This document shows positions 36,090-42,712 of a DNA stretch of 64,000 bases, in pieces. The stretch's first letter is position 1; each line of letters opens with the position of its first letter. The stretch covers positions 1,116,001-1,180,000 of the forward strand of contig NZ_JAKRNM010000001.1 of NCBI RefSeq assembly GCF_022346995.1, read 5' to 3'. The DNA is from Paenibacillus sp. ACRRY (lineage in GTDB: Bacteria; Bacillota; Bacilli; Paenibacillales; Paenibacillaceae). A model generated the notes under the pieces. The model did not search any database. It had not been told where the DNA came from and saw nothing but the letters and a program-made list of their open reading frames with translations. A program made the translations under genes and the position numbers.

Positions 36090-36542
36090 ATGGTTAAGAC
36101 ATTAGATGCAAGAACGTCTCAAGGCTCTAAAGGTCAGGGCGTTCTCACTCCCAGTTTCACAAACGGCGTTCCATTATTGTTCGCCCAAGTTGGGCTGCAA
36201 GTAAGTAATCCGGGTCCAATCATCCGCACACTTTTCTCAGGTATCGTAACGGTAACGGCCAATCAATTATTTAACAACGGTTCTCTTGCCATCGAGGTAT
36301 ATCGTGGTCTGGGAGTCTCACAGCAGCTTGTATACCGTGCAGAAAGGACTGTCCTCGGCAACCCTTTCTTCAGCCCGTGTGTGCTCAGTTTTACGGGCTC
36401 CGATTATAACGTAACTCCACCAGGAAATGGCCAGCTCGTCTACTCTGTCTATGCGACATTCTCCTATGGTCCGGATACCGGCGTAAGCAATGTCCGGCTC
36501 GGGCCGGAAAGTTTTAACGCAACTGTGTATTCCGATGACTAA
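36090..36542 (+). CDS. unknown beta-rich protein, second of a tandem pair
   Basis: This 150-residue paralogue of the preceding gene, with identical blocks at both ends (TLDARTS, NPGPIIRT, GSDYNV, RLGPE), has a divergent middle. ATG 36090 follows AAAGGAGGAC; the open frame begins earlier inside the upstream gene but lacks a start signal there. The 47-bp spacing and lack of a terminator between them indicate co-transcription. The pair arose by tandem duplication. Function unknown; hetero-oligomer formation on a surface is one possibility. Confidence 0.75.
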   Translation: MVKTLDARTSQGSKGQGVLTPSFTNGVPLLFAQVGLQVSNPGPIIRTLFSGIVTVTANQLFNNGSLAIEVYRGLGVSQQLVYRAERTVLGNPFFSPCVLSFTGSDYNVTPPGNGQLVYSVYATFSYGPDTGVSNVRLGPESFNATVYSDD

Positions 36543-36594
36543 GTTGATGATTCGGACAAAAAAACGCTATCATGTCTCGTACGTATAGACTACT

Positions 36595-36670
36595 TATAAG
36601 GATGCTCGATCCAAATCCAGTGCTCTCCGATGGTCAGAGCTGGAGGGATCAGGCATCCTTATTCTTGTTT
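36595..36670 (+). terminator. long imperfect terminator hairpin after the pair
   Basis: AAGGATGC pairs with GCATCCTT. Inner arms GATCC/GGATC and GCTCT/AGAGC give a stem of about 65 bases in total. The downstream sequence is ATTCTTGTTTCG. Confidence 0.6.
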
Positions 36671-36675
36671 CGTAT

Positions 36676-37092
36676 TCAATTTTGCTTGTTAATGACAATG
36701 GAAAGACTATAGTTCGCATGTTCGTTCAAACGAACAAGGAATTGATCCAAAACTTCATTCGATGGAAATCTGGCCTCCAGAATGTAACATCCGTTTCCGC
36801 TCACTTTATAGTTATTTAGTACAAAATCATTTTCAGTTTTAACAAAAGACAGGAACGACTGATGATGTGGATTCGTCAGTTTGATCGTGATAAACGCATG
36901 GATTAAACAGTTTAATTTGACTTGATTTACTTGGACGGTGTATTTTTCAATAATTCCGTTTTCCTCCAGCTTCAACACTCTCGAAGCAGCTGCTTGGCCA
37001 GTGAGATGAACCTTCTCCCCCAACTTTTTCATCGTAATGCGACTGTTCTCTGACAGCTCTTGAATAATTAATTGATCTATGTGATCGAGCAC
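36676..37092 (-). CDS. Lrp/AsnC-family regulator
   Basis: This 138-residue protein has an N-terminal helix-turn-helix (LDHIDQLIIQELSENSRITM; LTGQAAASRVLKLEENGII) and a C-terminal RAM/AsnC ligand domain of alpha-beta fold. Such proteins sense amino acids as octamers. The GTG start follows AGGATAACGA. It is divergent from the metallo-hydrolase at 37307, which may be its target. RAM-domain effector unknown. Confidence 0.88.
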   Translation of the reverse strand: MLDHIDQLIIQELSENSRITMKKLGEKVHLTGQAAASRVLKLEENGIIEKYTVQVNQVKLNCLIHAFITIKLTNPHHQSFLSFVKTENDFVLNNYKVSGNGCYILEARFPSNEVLDQFLVRLNEHANYSLSIVINKQN

Positions 37093-37306
37093 TCGTTATC
37101 CTACCCCTTTAATTTTAGTATCATCACCAATGAAAACCCAATTCATGAGATAAGTAAAGCTTACTCAATTCTACATACAAACCCATCATGAAAAGAAATA
37201 CTTTCATAATTCAAGTAAATGAGAAGAAAGACTTGATTCTATGCATGTACGCAGACATCCGGAGGTTGTAAGCTATTTATATATTCATGATCAAAGGAGA
37301 ATTACA

Positions 37307-38068
37307 ATGAAAATAACTCAAATCCGAAATGCTACAATTATCGTTGAGTATGCAGAACAACACTTTTTAATTGATCCATTCCTGGCTGACAAGGGCGTGT
37401 ATCCTCCATTCCCTAATTCTGCGAGGCAGGATCAGAAGAATCCATTGGTCGATCTTCCGACATCTGTTGAAAATATAATCCGTGGCATCGACGCGGTTAT
37501 CGTTACTCATCTTCATTTGGACCATTTTGATGATGCCGCAAAAGAAGCGCTGCCCAAAGACATCAAAATGTTTGTACAGAACGAAGCTGATGCGACTGAA
37601 GTTAAAAATGCTGGCTTTAACAACGTAGAGATTCTTCATGAAGATTCAGTATTTCAGGGAATTCAACTCATTAAAACAAAAGGGGAGCATGGGAGAGGAG
37701 AAGTCTTGAAGCTTGCTGGCGAAGTATGTGGTGTAGTCTTTAAACACACTAGTGAGCAGACTTTATATGTAGCTGGGGACACCGTTTGGGTCGAATCTGT
37801 TCAAGAAGTGATCCACACTCACAAACCTGAAGTTCTTGTTGTTAATGGAGGAGATAATCAGTTTCTGGAGGGTGGTTCCTTGGTTATGGGCATAGACGAT
37901 ATCTATAAAGTATATCAAGCTGCACCAGACGCGAAAATCATTGTAGTCCACATGGAAGCAGTTAACCATTGGGGTCTTTCCAGAGAAGATTTAAGAAGCT
38001 TTTTGAAGGATAAAGGGATCACCAATAACGTTGCTGTTCCTGAGGATGGGGAATCCTACGTATTATAA
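37307..38068 (+). CDS. MBL-fold metal-dependent hydrolase (UlaG-like)
   Basis: This 253-residue metallo-beta-lactamase-fold protein carries VIVTHLHLDHFDD (HxHxDH) as the metal site, with a short N-terminal MKITQIRNATIIVEYAEQHF typical of the UlaG/YtkL-like group. ATG 37307 was chosen because AAAGGAG lies just upstream; the frame reaches back to 37241 without a start signal. The family hydrolyses lactones, phosphodiesters or amides; no substrate can be inferred. A bidirectional terminator follows. Confidence 0.87.
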   Translation: MKITQIRNATIIVEYAEQHFLIDPFLADKGVYPPFPNSARQDQKNPLVDLPTSVENIIRGIDAVIVTHLHLDHFDDAAKEALPKDIKMFVQNEADATEVKNAGFNNVEILHEDSVFQGIQLIKTKGEHGRGEVLKLAGEVCGVVFKHTSEQTLYVAGDTVWVESVQEVIHTHKPEVLVVNGGDNQFLEGGSLVMGIDDIYKVYQAAPDAKIIVVHMEAVNHWGLSREDLRSFLKDKGITNNVAVPEDGESYVL

Positions 38069-38084
38069 TTCAGCTATAAAAAAT

Positions 38085-38127
38085 TGAACACTCCTCCGTC
38101 ACTTCGTGACGGTCAGGAGTGTTCTTC
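38085..38127. terminator. bidirectional terminator
   Basis: GAACACTCCT pairs with AGGAGTGTTC, with inner GTCAC/GTGAC closing a short loop. It separates the hydrolase on + from the siderophore-binding gene on -. Confidence 0.9.
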
Positions 38128-38133
38128 TACAGC

Positions 38134-39147
38134 TTACTTCACAGAAAGCAAGCTGTCCGTAAGAAATTTCAGTTGTCCTTCCAAAGTGATCGGATCGTTA
38201 TATGTGTCCGAAGTGTTATCCAGCTGGAAGACATGTCCTGCCTTAACAGCAGGCAGATTCTCCCACAATGTATTGCTGTATACGACTTCGGCATCACTCG
38301 TATCTCCCGACCACGGGCTGGTAAAGATGATGTCACCTGCATATTCCGGCAGCACTTCCATGGAGATCGATGCAAAGCCTGTTCCACTGTCAATCGCTTC
38401 TGCCTGAGCCTTGGTTGGGGCCTTCAAGCCAAATTCGCCATAAAGGATTTCACCACCACGACCATAGTTATGGCCGAATACGTATAGTCCCTTCGCATAT
38501 GGATTCAGAATGGAGACAGTACGATCACCTACTGCAGCTTCTACTTTGGGTTTCCATTCGTTAATCTGAGCTTCCCAGTTTGTAACCCATGCTTTCGCTG
38601 CATCTTCCCTATTCGTCAGCTTGCCTAATTCAACCATCAGATCTTTATAGTTGAGTTTGCCATACTGGATCTGCACCACAGGGGCAATTTGAGACAATTG
38701 ATCAAGGCCCTCTGTGCCCTTATAAGCGATGATCAGATCCGGTTTGAGGCTTACCAGCTGTTCCGCTGTAGGCTGCTCACCCAGATCGGTTGTTCCTTCA
38801 CTTATTAATTGATCCTTAATATACTTATTGCCCATTGCTCCAGAGAGAGCTCCTACCACGGGAACATCCAGTGCTACAAAGTATCCTGTCGTAAACGCCG
38901 TCAAATCAATGACACGCTGCGGTGTTTTCGGTACCTCAATTTCTCCTGCATCCGATTGGTATGTAACGGTCTCCCCTTCGTCAGTTGTTGCTGCTTCAGC
39001 TGCTGATGCTGAGTCAGTTGTCTGCTCTGTCGTGTTTGCACTTGCATCCGTCGCTGTACTCGTCGTTGCGGTTTGACCGCATGCACTTAGTACCAGCAGC
39101 ACGGTTAGTGCCAGTATAAGCAAGACCGAATTAGATAGTCTCAACAA
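38134..39147 (-). CDS. iron-siderophore ABC transporter substrate-binding lipoprotein
   Basis: This 337-residue lipoprotein has a signal peptide with lipobox LSAC (cysteine about residue 23), a low-complexity Ala/Thr/Ser linker to about 60, then a class-III (helical-backbone) binding fold: PQRVIDLTAFTTGYFVALDV and LVSLKPDLIIAYKG. Relatives bind hydroxamate or catecholate ferric siderophores. The TTG start follows AGGTGG. It stands alone without permease or ATPase genes. A Fur box overlaps its promoter. Confidence 0.92.
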   Translation of the reverse strand: MLRLSNSVLLILALTVLLVLSACGQTATTSTATDASANTTEQTTDSASAAEAATTDEGETVTYQSDAGEIEVPKTPQRVIDLTAFTTGYFVALDVPVVGALSGAMGNKYIKDQLISEGTTDLGEQPTAEQLVSLKPDLIIAYKGTEGLDQLSQIAPVVQIQYGKLNYKDLMVELGKLTNREDAAKAWVTNWEAQINEWKPKVEAAVGDRTVSILNPYAKGLYVFGHNYGRGGEILYGEFGLKAPTKAQAEAIDSGTGFASISMEVLPEYAGDIIFTSPWSGDTSDAEVVYSNTLWENLPAVKAGHVFQLDNTSDTYNDPITLEGQLKFLTDSLLSVK

Positions 39148-39170
39148 TGTAAACCCACCTTTTTTTAATT

Positions 39171-39218
39171 GATATTGATAATCGTTATCACTTTATCATG
39201 ATGCAGTCTATTTGACAA
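39171..39218 (-). promoter_or_regulatory. Fur box and promoter of the siderophore-binding gene
   Basis: GATATTGATAATCGTTATC (39171-39189) differs little from the 19-bp Fur consensus GATAATGATAATCATTATC. On the - strand -35 TTGTCA (39218-39213) and -10 TAAAGT (39195-39190) are 17 bases apart, so Fur bound just past -10 would block transcription when iron is plentiful. Confidence 0.85.
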
Positions 39219-39293
39219 GCTAATTCTAGTTCTCTTTGTAAAATGTAGTTATATTAGATGTTTCACCCCGTAGTCAGACTTCCATTCCATGAT

Positions 39294-39319
39294 CAAAAAA
39301 GCCGCCAAGGGCGACTTTA
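39294..39319 (-). terminator. terminator of the lipoprotein gene at 39376
   Basis: On the - strand AAGTCGCC-CTT-GGCGGCTT followed by TTTT. Confidence 0.8.
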
Positions 39320-39375
39320 AAGACATGATTTTTAGTTTCCGACAACTTTATATTCGCTCGTAACCTTCTCCTGTA

Positions 39376-39888
39376 TTAGCTCTCTTTCAAGGAAATATGA
39401 TCAACTACCATCCAGTTGTTATCCCTATATTGCAGCGTTAATTTTACAGAGGTGGAACCCTCATTCGAACGATATTTACTTACCACAAGTGTGGCCTCAT
39501 TCTTCTCGTTTGCCAGCTCGACCTTTTCAATCCGCAGTAAAATCCCTCGAAGATTGCTTGGATTATCTTCATATAAACTTTCCTTAAGCAATTGTTCATA
39601 AGTTAGGTTATAAACATCCACCTTATATTTCGTTCGTAAGAATTCCATTACATGTTGTCCATCCGAATCACTTAATGCAGGAGTCTGAACATCGTCTATT
39701 GATATATACTCCATTGATCTATTAAGAGCTGAATCCGTCAATATGACCTCTTCCAATGCTGCAAGATATAGTTCGCTTAAGCTAGTTACAGCCTCTGTGT
39801 TTGTAAACTTGCTTGCACAAGATGTTGTCAAACTAACCAGTGACAGAACATAAATGAAGTACAATAACTTCCTTGGGATGACCCTCAC
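39376..39888 (-). CDS. hypothetical lipoprotein
   Basis: This secreted lipoprotein of about 170 residues has a signal peptide with lipobox TTSC (cysteine about residue 24) and a soluble NTF2-like-looking domain (LTLQYRDNNWMVVDHISLKES at the end suggests a sheet-closing strand). No named family. GTG 39888 overlaps its own ribosome site GGAGGTGAGG, so the true start is uncertain; TTG nine codons later, behind AAGGAA, is an alternative that keeps the signal peptide. Confidence 0.65.
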   Translation of the reverse strand: MRVIPRKLLYFIYVLSLVSLTTSCASKFTNTEAVTSLSELYLAALEEVILTDSALNRSMEYISIDDVQTPALSDSDGQHVMEFLRTKYKVDVYNLTYEQLLKESLYEDNPSNLRGILLRIEKVELANEKNEATLVVSKYRSNEGSTSVKLTLQYRDNNWMVVDHISLKES

Positions 39889-39941
39889 CTCCTATGGATT
39901 CCTTAACTCATTAACGGCAATCTCACGGAACATGTTGCACA

Positions 39942-39969
39942 ATAAAAAAAGCAGTCCTCAGTGGACTGC
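39942..39969 (-). terminator. terminator of the barnase-barstar operon
   Basis: On the - strand GCAGTCC-ACTGA-GGACTGC is followed by seven Ts. It lies 12 bp after the barstar stop. Confidence 0.9.
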
Positions 39970-39980
39970 CCGTTCGATTT

Positions 39981-40256
39981 TTACATTTTCAGATCCAATT
40001 GAAACTGATCCAGCTCTTCTTCTGCATCACGCATTAATTCCACTAACTGATCAGCGTATTCTCCAAGCACAGCCCTGCTGGCCTCAAAGTTAAGCCATTG
40101 AATGGTTAGCGGAATTGAAATGAAGCCAGTAATGACATCCCATAACGCATCGAGATTCCGCCCGTAAGAGTCATCTAACCCCAGCTTCGCCTGAAGAATA
40201 TCATGCAGCTCTTCTTTTCCATGAATATCATTTCCATCAATGATTACTGTCTTCAT
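39981..40256 (-). CDS. barstar-family ribonuclease inhibitor (immunity protein)
   Basis: This 91-residue cytoplasmic protein aligns almost without gaps to barstar. YGRNLDALWDVITG matches barstar's barnase-binding helix with D36, W39 and D40 (barstar D35, W38, D39), and DGNDIHGKEELHDIL matches its first strand and helix. Barstar E76 is replaced by Asp in LMRDAEEEL. It should plug the active site of the RNase encoded 16 bp upstream in the same operon. The ATG follows AGGTAGGATGGT. Confidence 0.93.
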   Translation of the reverse strand: MKTVIIDGNDIHGKEELHDILQAKLGLDDSYGRNLDALWDVITGFISIPLTIQWLNFEASRAVLGEYADQLVELMRDAEEELDQFQLDLKM

Positions 40257-40272
40257 ACCATCCTACCTTTGG

Positions 40273-40710
40273 TCATTTGATTTGTTCAAACGTACGATAA
40301 TGATCGGTTGTCTTGTATATTAAGCCATCACTGGAATAGAGGATTCGGTCACTCCCCCGGGTTCCACCGGAATAATTGATATCTGCCTCGTACCACGTTC
40401 TTGCCTTTTTCTTAGGTAACAAGCCTTCCCGATTCTGAAAAATATCACCGCCGATACTTTTGCCTGGGGCCACATCTTGCAGATTTCCCTCACTTGGTTC
40501 CCAGCCTAAAGCTCTGGCCTCCTTCTTGGTAATATAATTATCTGGAAGTTCCTGATGCTCGGTAAGATAATTGGCAACTTCGTCAAATTGGTTCAAGACA
40601 GCATGAGTCTGGGTCGAATCATCTACAGATAGCGATTCAAGCGAACAGCCTGCGAACAGCATCGTCGCAAGAATAATGAGTACAGCACCTAACCATTTTT
40701 TAATATTCAC
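40273..40710 (-). CDS. barnase-type ribonuclease carrying a lipoprotein signal
   Basis: This 145-residue protein aligns gaplessly with mature barnase at an offset of 35. It keeps K62 (barnase K27), R94 (R59), E108 (E73, general base), R118 (R83), R122 (R87) and H137 (H102, general acid), so it should be an active guanine-preferring RNase. Barnase W94 is replaced by Gly129. Unlike secreted barnase, the signal ends in a lipobox, LFAGC (C22), predicting anchoring to the outer face of the membrane. The GTG start lies 10 bases after AAAGGAG. The inhibitor gene is directly downstream, a compact toxin-immunity operon. Confidence 0.93.
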   Translation of the reverse strand: MNIKKWLGAVLIILATMLFAGCSLESLSVDDSTQTHAVLNQFDEVANYLTEHQELPDNYITKKEARALGWEPSEGNLQDVAPGKSIGGDIFQNREGLLPKKKARTWYEADINYSGGTRGSDRILYSSDGLIYKTTDHYRTFEQIK

Positions 40711-41064
40711 TGCTTATAATCTCCTTTTAATCTTCTTAACTCAAAAAAGTATATACCAATCTGGACACAGTTCCAAGTATAGCTAAAAGTTAAAGGATTG
40801 AAGTATATTTCAGTCATCTGCCATTACACCCGTCCCGGGTGGAGTAGGTCCCGTGACCATCGCTACGCTGATCGAACATACGATCAAATCAGCCTGCATG
40901 CAATCCAAAAAAACTTCATAATATGTACGAAAGTACGCAAAGCTCACTCTTTTCATGAGTGCTTTGGGTGCTTCTTTGTATATAGACATAAAGGGTAATG
41001 ATCATTGACAGTGCGTGCGTCTGCTAATTCAATTTTCGTTAATACTTATCTGTTCATGTTCTTT
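40711..41064. other. gene-free stretch upstream of the RNase operon
   Basis: About 350 bases without a convincing gene. It should hold the RNase promoter on the - strand and the end of the 41065 transcript. An imperfect hairpin, AAAGCACTC / GAGTGAGCTTT on -, lies at about 40938-40965 but has no T-run. Nothing else is recognised. Confidence 0.4.
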
Positions 41065-41688
41065 TTATTTTTTGGCATATTGTAAAATGGCCGTCGCCGC
41101 ACGAATACGAAGTTCCTCGTTCTCACTCTGTAATGCATTCTTTAGTATGTCGAGAGCTTCCTGTACTGTTCCGTCATCTACGCCAACCGAATGTTGAACT
41201 GCCGTTTCTGTTTCGGGAGTTCTTGAAATCCACGGATCCAATTGAGCCTGTGATCGTGGATACTCGAATGTTGAAATGATCGAAGCATTCGAGATCAGAG
41301 TACGTACTTTATCGTTTATCTCTGTCAGTGGAATTCTTCCCAACCACGTTATTCCTCGCCGATGACATATCGAATCTTCCTCAATGCTAACGGAATCATC
41401 GTAAAAATAGTCGCCCACATCCCCAACATATACCCACTCATCGTCATGAATTAAGACATGGTCTCCATCCTGCATGATGTTTACAAACATCTGTAGGGTA
41501 CCTATTACTCCGCTCAGTTCCGAGTCAGGTATTGCATAATGCTGCCCGATTTGTTCTTTCCATTCTTCAGCCGATAGTTGTTCCAAATCCCCTGTAGCTG
41601 GCCAATCGATCCCGATAAAGTTATCTTCCAGGAATGCTGCAGTTCGATCCGTTCCGTGTATGATGGATTGAATGTGAAAAAGGTTCAT
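41065..41688 (-). CDS. unknown protein with a PUA/EVE-like N-terminal module
   Basis: This 207-residue soluble protein has an N-terminal half that reads FIGIDWPATGDLEQLS, then GTLQMFVNIMQDGDHVLIHD, VYVGDVGDYFYDD, and CHRRGITWLGRIPL. That order (W-P-GDL, GD-VL, GDVG-Y, HRR-V-WL) resembles the PUA/EVE-like domains found at the front of some modification-dependent restriction proteins. There is no nuclease part. The C-terminal 40 residues (EALDILKNALQSENEELRIR) form a helical HEAT-like tail. GGAGG precedes the ATG. It lies upstream of the barnase operon on the same strand, 350 bp away. The assignment is pattern-based and unverified. Confidence 0.6.
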   Translation of the reverse strand: MNLFHIQSIIHGTDRTAAFLEDNFIGIDWPATGDLEQLSAEEWKEQIGQHYAIPDSELSGVIGTLQMFVNIMQDGDHVLIHDDEWVYVGDVGDYFYDDSVSIEEDSICHRRGITWLGRIPLTEINDKVRTLISNASIISTFEYPRSQAQLDPWISRTPETETAVQHSVGVDDGTVQEALDILKNALQSENEELRIRAATAILQYAKK

Positions 41689-41731
41689 GCTGCACTTATC
41701 CTCCTCTGATGCTATAAGCGTATTTTACGTT

Positions 41732-42592
41732 CTACACATTATAAATCGTTTCATTTGGCTTATTTTTTTGTTTCCGAAATGCCGATGGTGTCTCGCCAAA
41801 GGCTTCACGGAATTTTCTTGTAAAATGTATGCCACAGTCAAATCCAACATCCGTAGCGATCTCTGCGATTTGCCGGTTTGTCCCAGCGAGAAGCTGTGCT
41901 GCCTTCTCCAACCTGAACTTGTGAACTGTATTAAGAATCGTATCTCCTACCTGCTCCTTAAATAAATGGGAGAGGCGTGAGGTGGATAAACAGCATCGGT
42001 TCGCAAGTTCCGGTATGCTTATCTTCTGCGCAGGATGCATCTGCAGATAGCGCAAGATCTCCGCAATTCGGGGATCCATCGTCGCCGGAACATCCGGTGG
42101 ATAGGTGTGTTGAATGTGAATCAACGTCTCTTCCAGGGCCAGCTCGGATAATCGGCGATATTGTTCCGAACGGCCTTCCGAAAATCCGTGACGCACCAAT
42201 CTTCGAAGTGCATTCTGCATATCATGCCGTACCTCTTCCGAAACAATCCGCTGGTAGATGAAACGAGCTGACGTTTCGGGAAGCTTCAACCATGTACTCC
42301 AATGGGGATCGGGTATGAAGTGTACCCATATAAATTCCCAATGTTCGTGCTTGGTTCTATAATGGTGCGGAAGCCCTGGCATAAGAATTGCCACATCCCC
42401 CGCTGTGCAGGTTATCGAATTCTTGCCATGCTGTATTTCTCCTTCACCGGAAAGCGTATACATTAATAACCAGTCGATGCTCCCTGTTGGTCGATGAATC
42501 TCATATCCGTTCAACTCCTTATAATGACCTGCGATCAATATTCCAAAGGGCCTGTGTCCAACTATAGCATAATCCGCATGTTTTTCAGCCAT
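41732..42592 (-). CDS. AraC-family regulator with cupin domain
   Basis: This 286-residue protein has an N-terminal cupin (SGEGEIQHGKNSITCTAGDV; LPHHYRTKHEHWEFIWVHF) and a C-terminal AraC double helix-turn-helix (ISIPELANRCCLSTSRLS, then IAEIATDVGFDCGIHFTRKF). ATG 42592 follows GAGGTAG; a GTG two codons earlier is possible. It is divergent, 120 bp away, from a GH35 beta-galactosidase, whose sugar product may be its effector. Confidence 0.9.
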   Translation of the reverse strand: MAEKHADYAIVGHRPFGILIAGHYKELNGYEIHRPTGSIDWLLMYTLSGEGEIQHGKNSITCTAGDVAILMPGLPHHYRTKHEHWEFIWVHFIPDPHWSTWLKLPETSARFIYQRIVSEEVRHDMQNALRRLVRHGFSEGRSEQYRRLSELALEETLIHIQHTYPPDVPATMDPRIAEILRYLQMHPAQKISIPELANRCCLSTSRLSHLFKEQVGDTILNTVHKFRLEKAAQLLAGTNRQIAEIATDVGFDCGIHFTRKFREAFGETPSAFRKQKNKPNETIYNV

Positions 42593-42712
42593 TATCACAC
42601 TACCTCGCTATGATCTATTCCATATAAAATATAGCTGTATCGATATTTCTTTTATTTTTGAACACAGTAGAATTCATCGTAAAGAACATATCACAAGGAG
42701 GTCGTCACAGCA

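Noticed and set aside
35393..36097. A 234-codon + frame covering the first beta-rich gene
   Set aside because: Overlaps the 35596 gene in another frame. The paralogous conservation with 36090 proves that the 35596 frame is the coding one.
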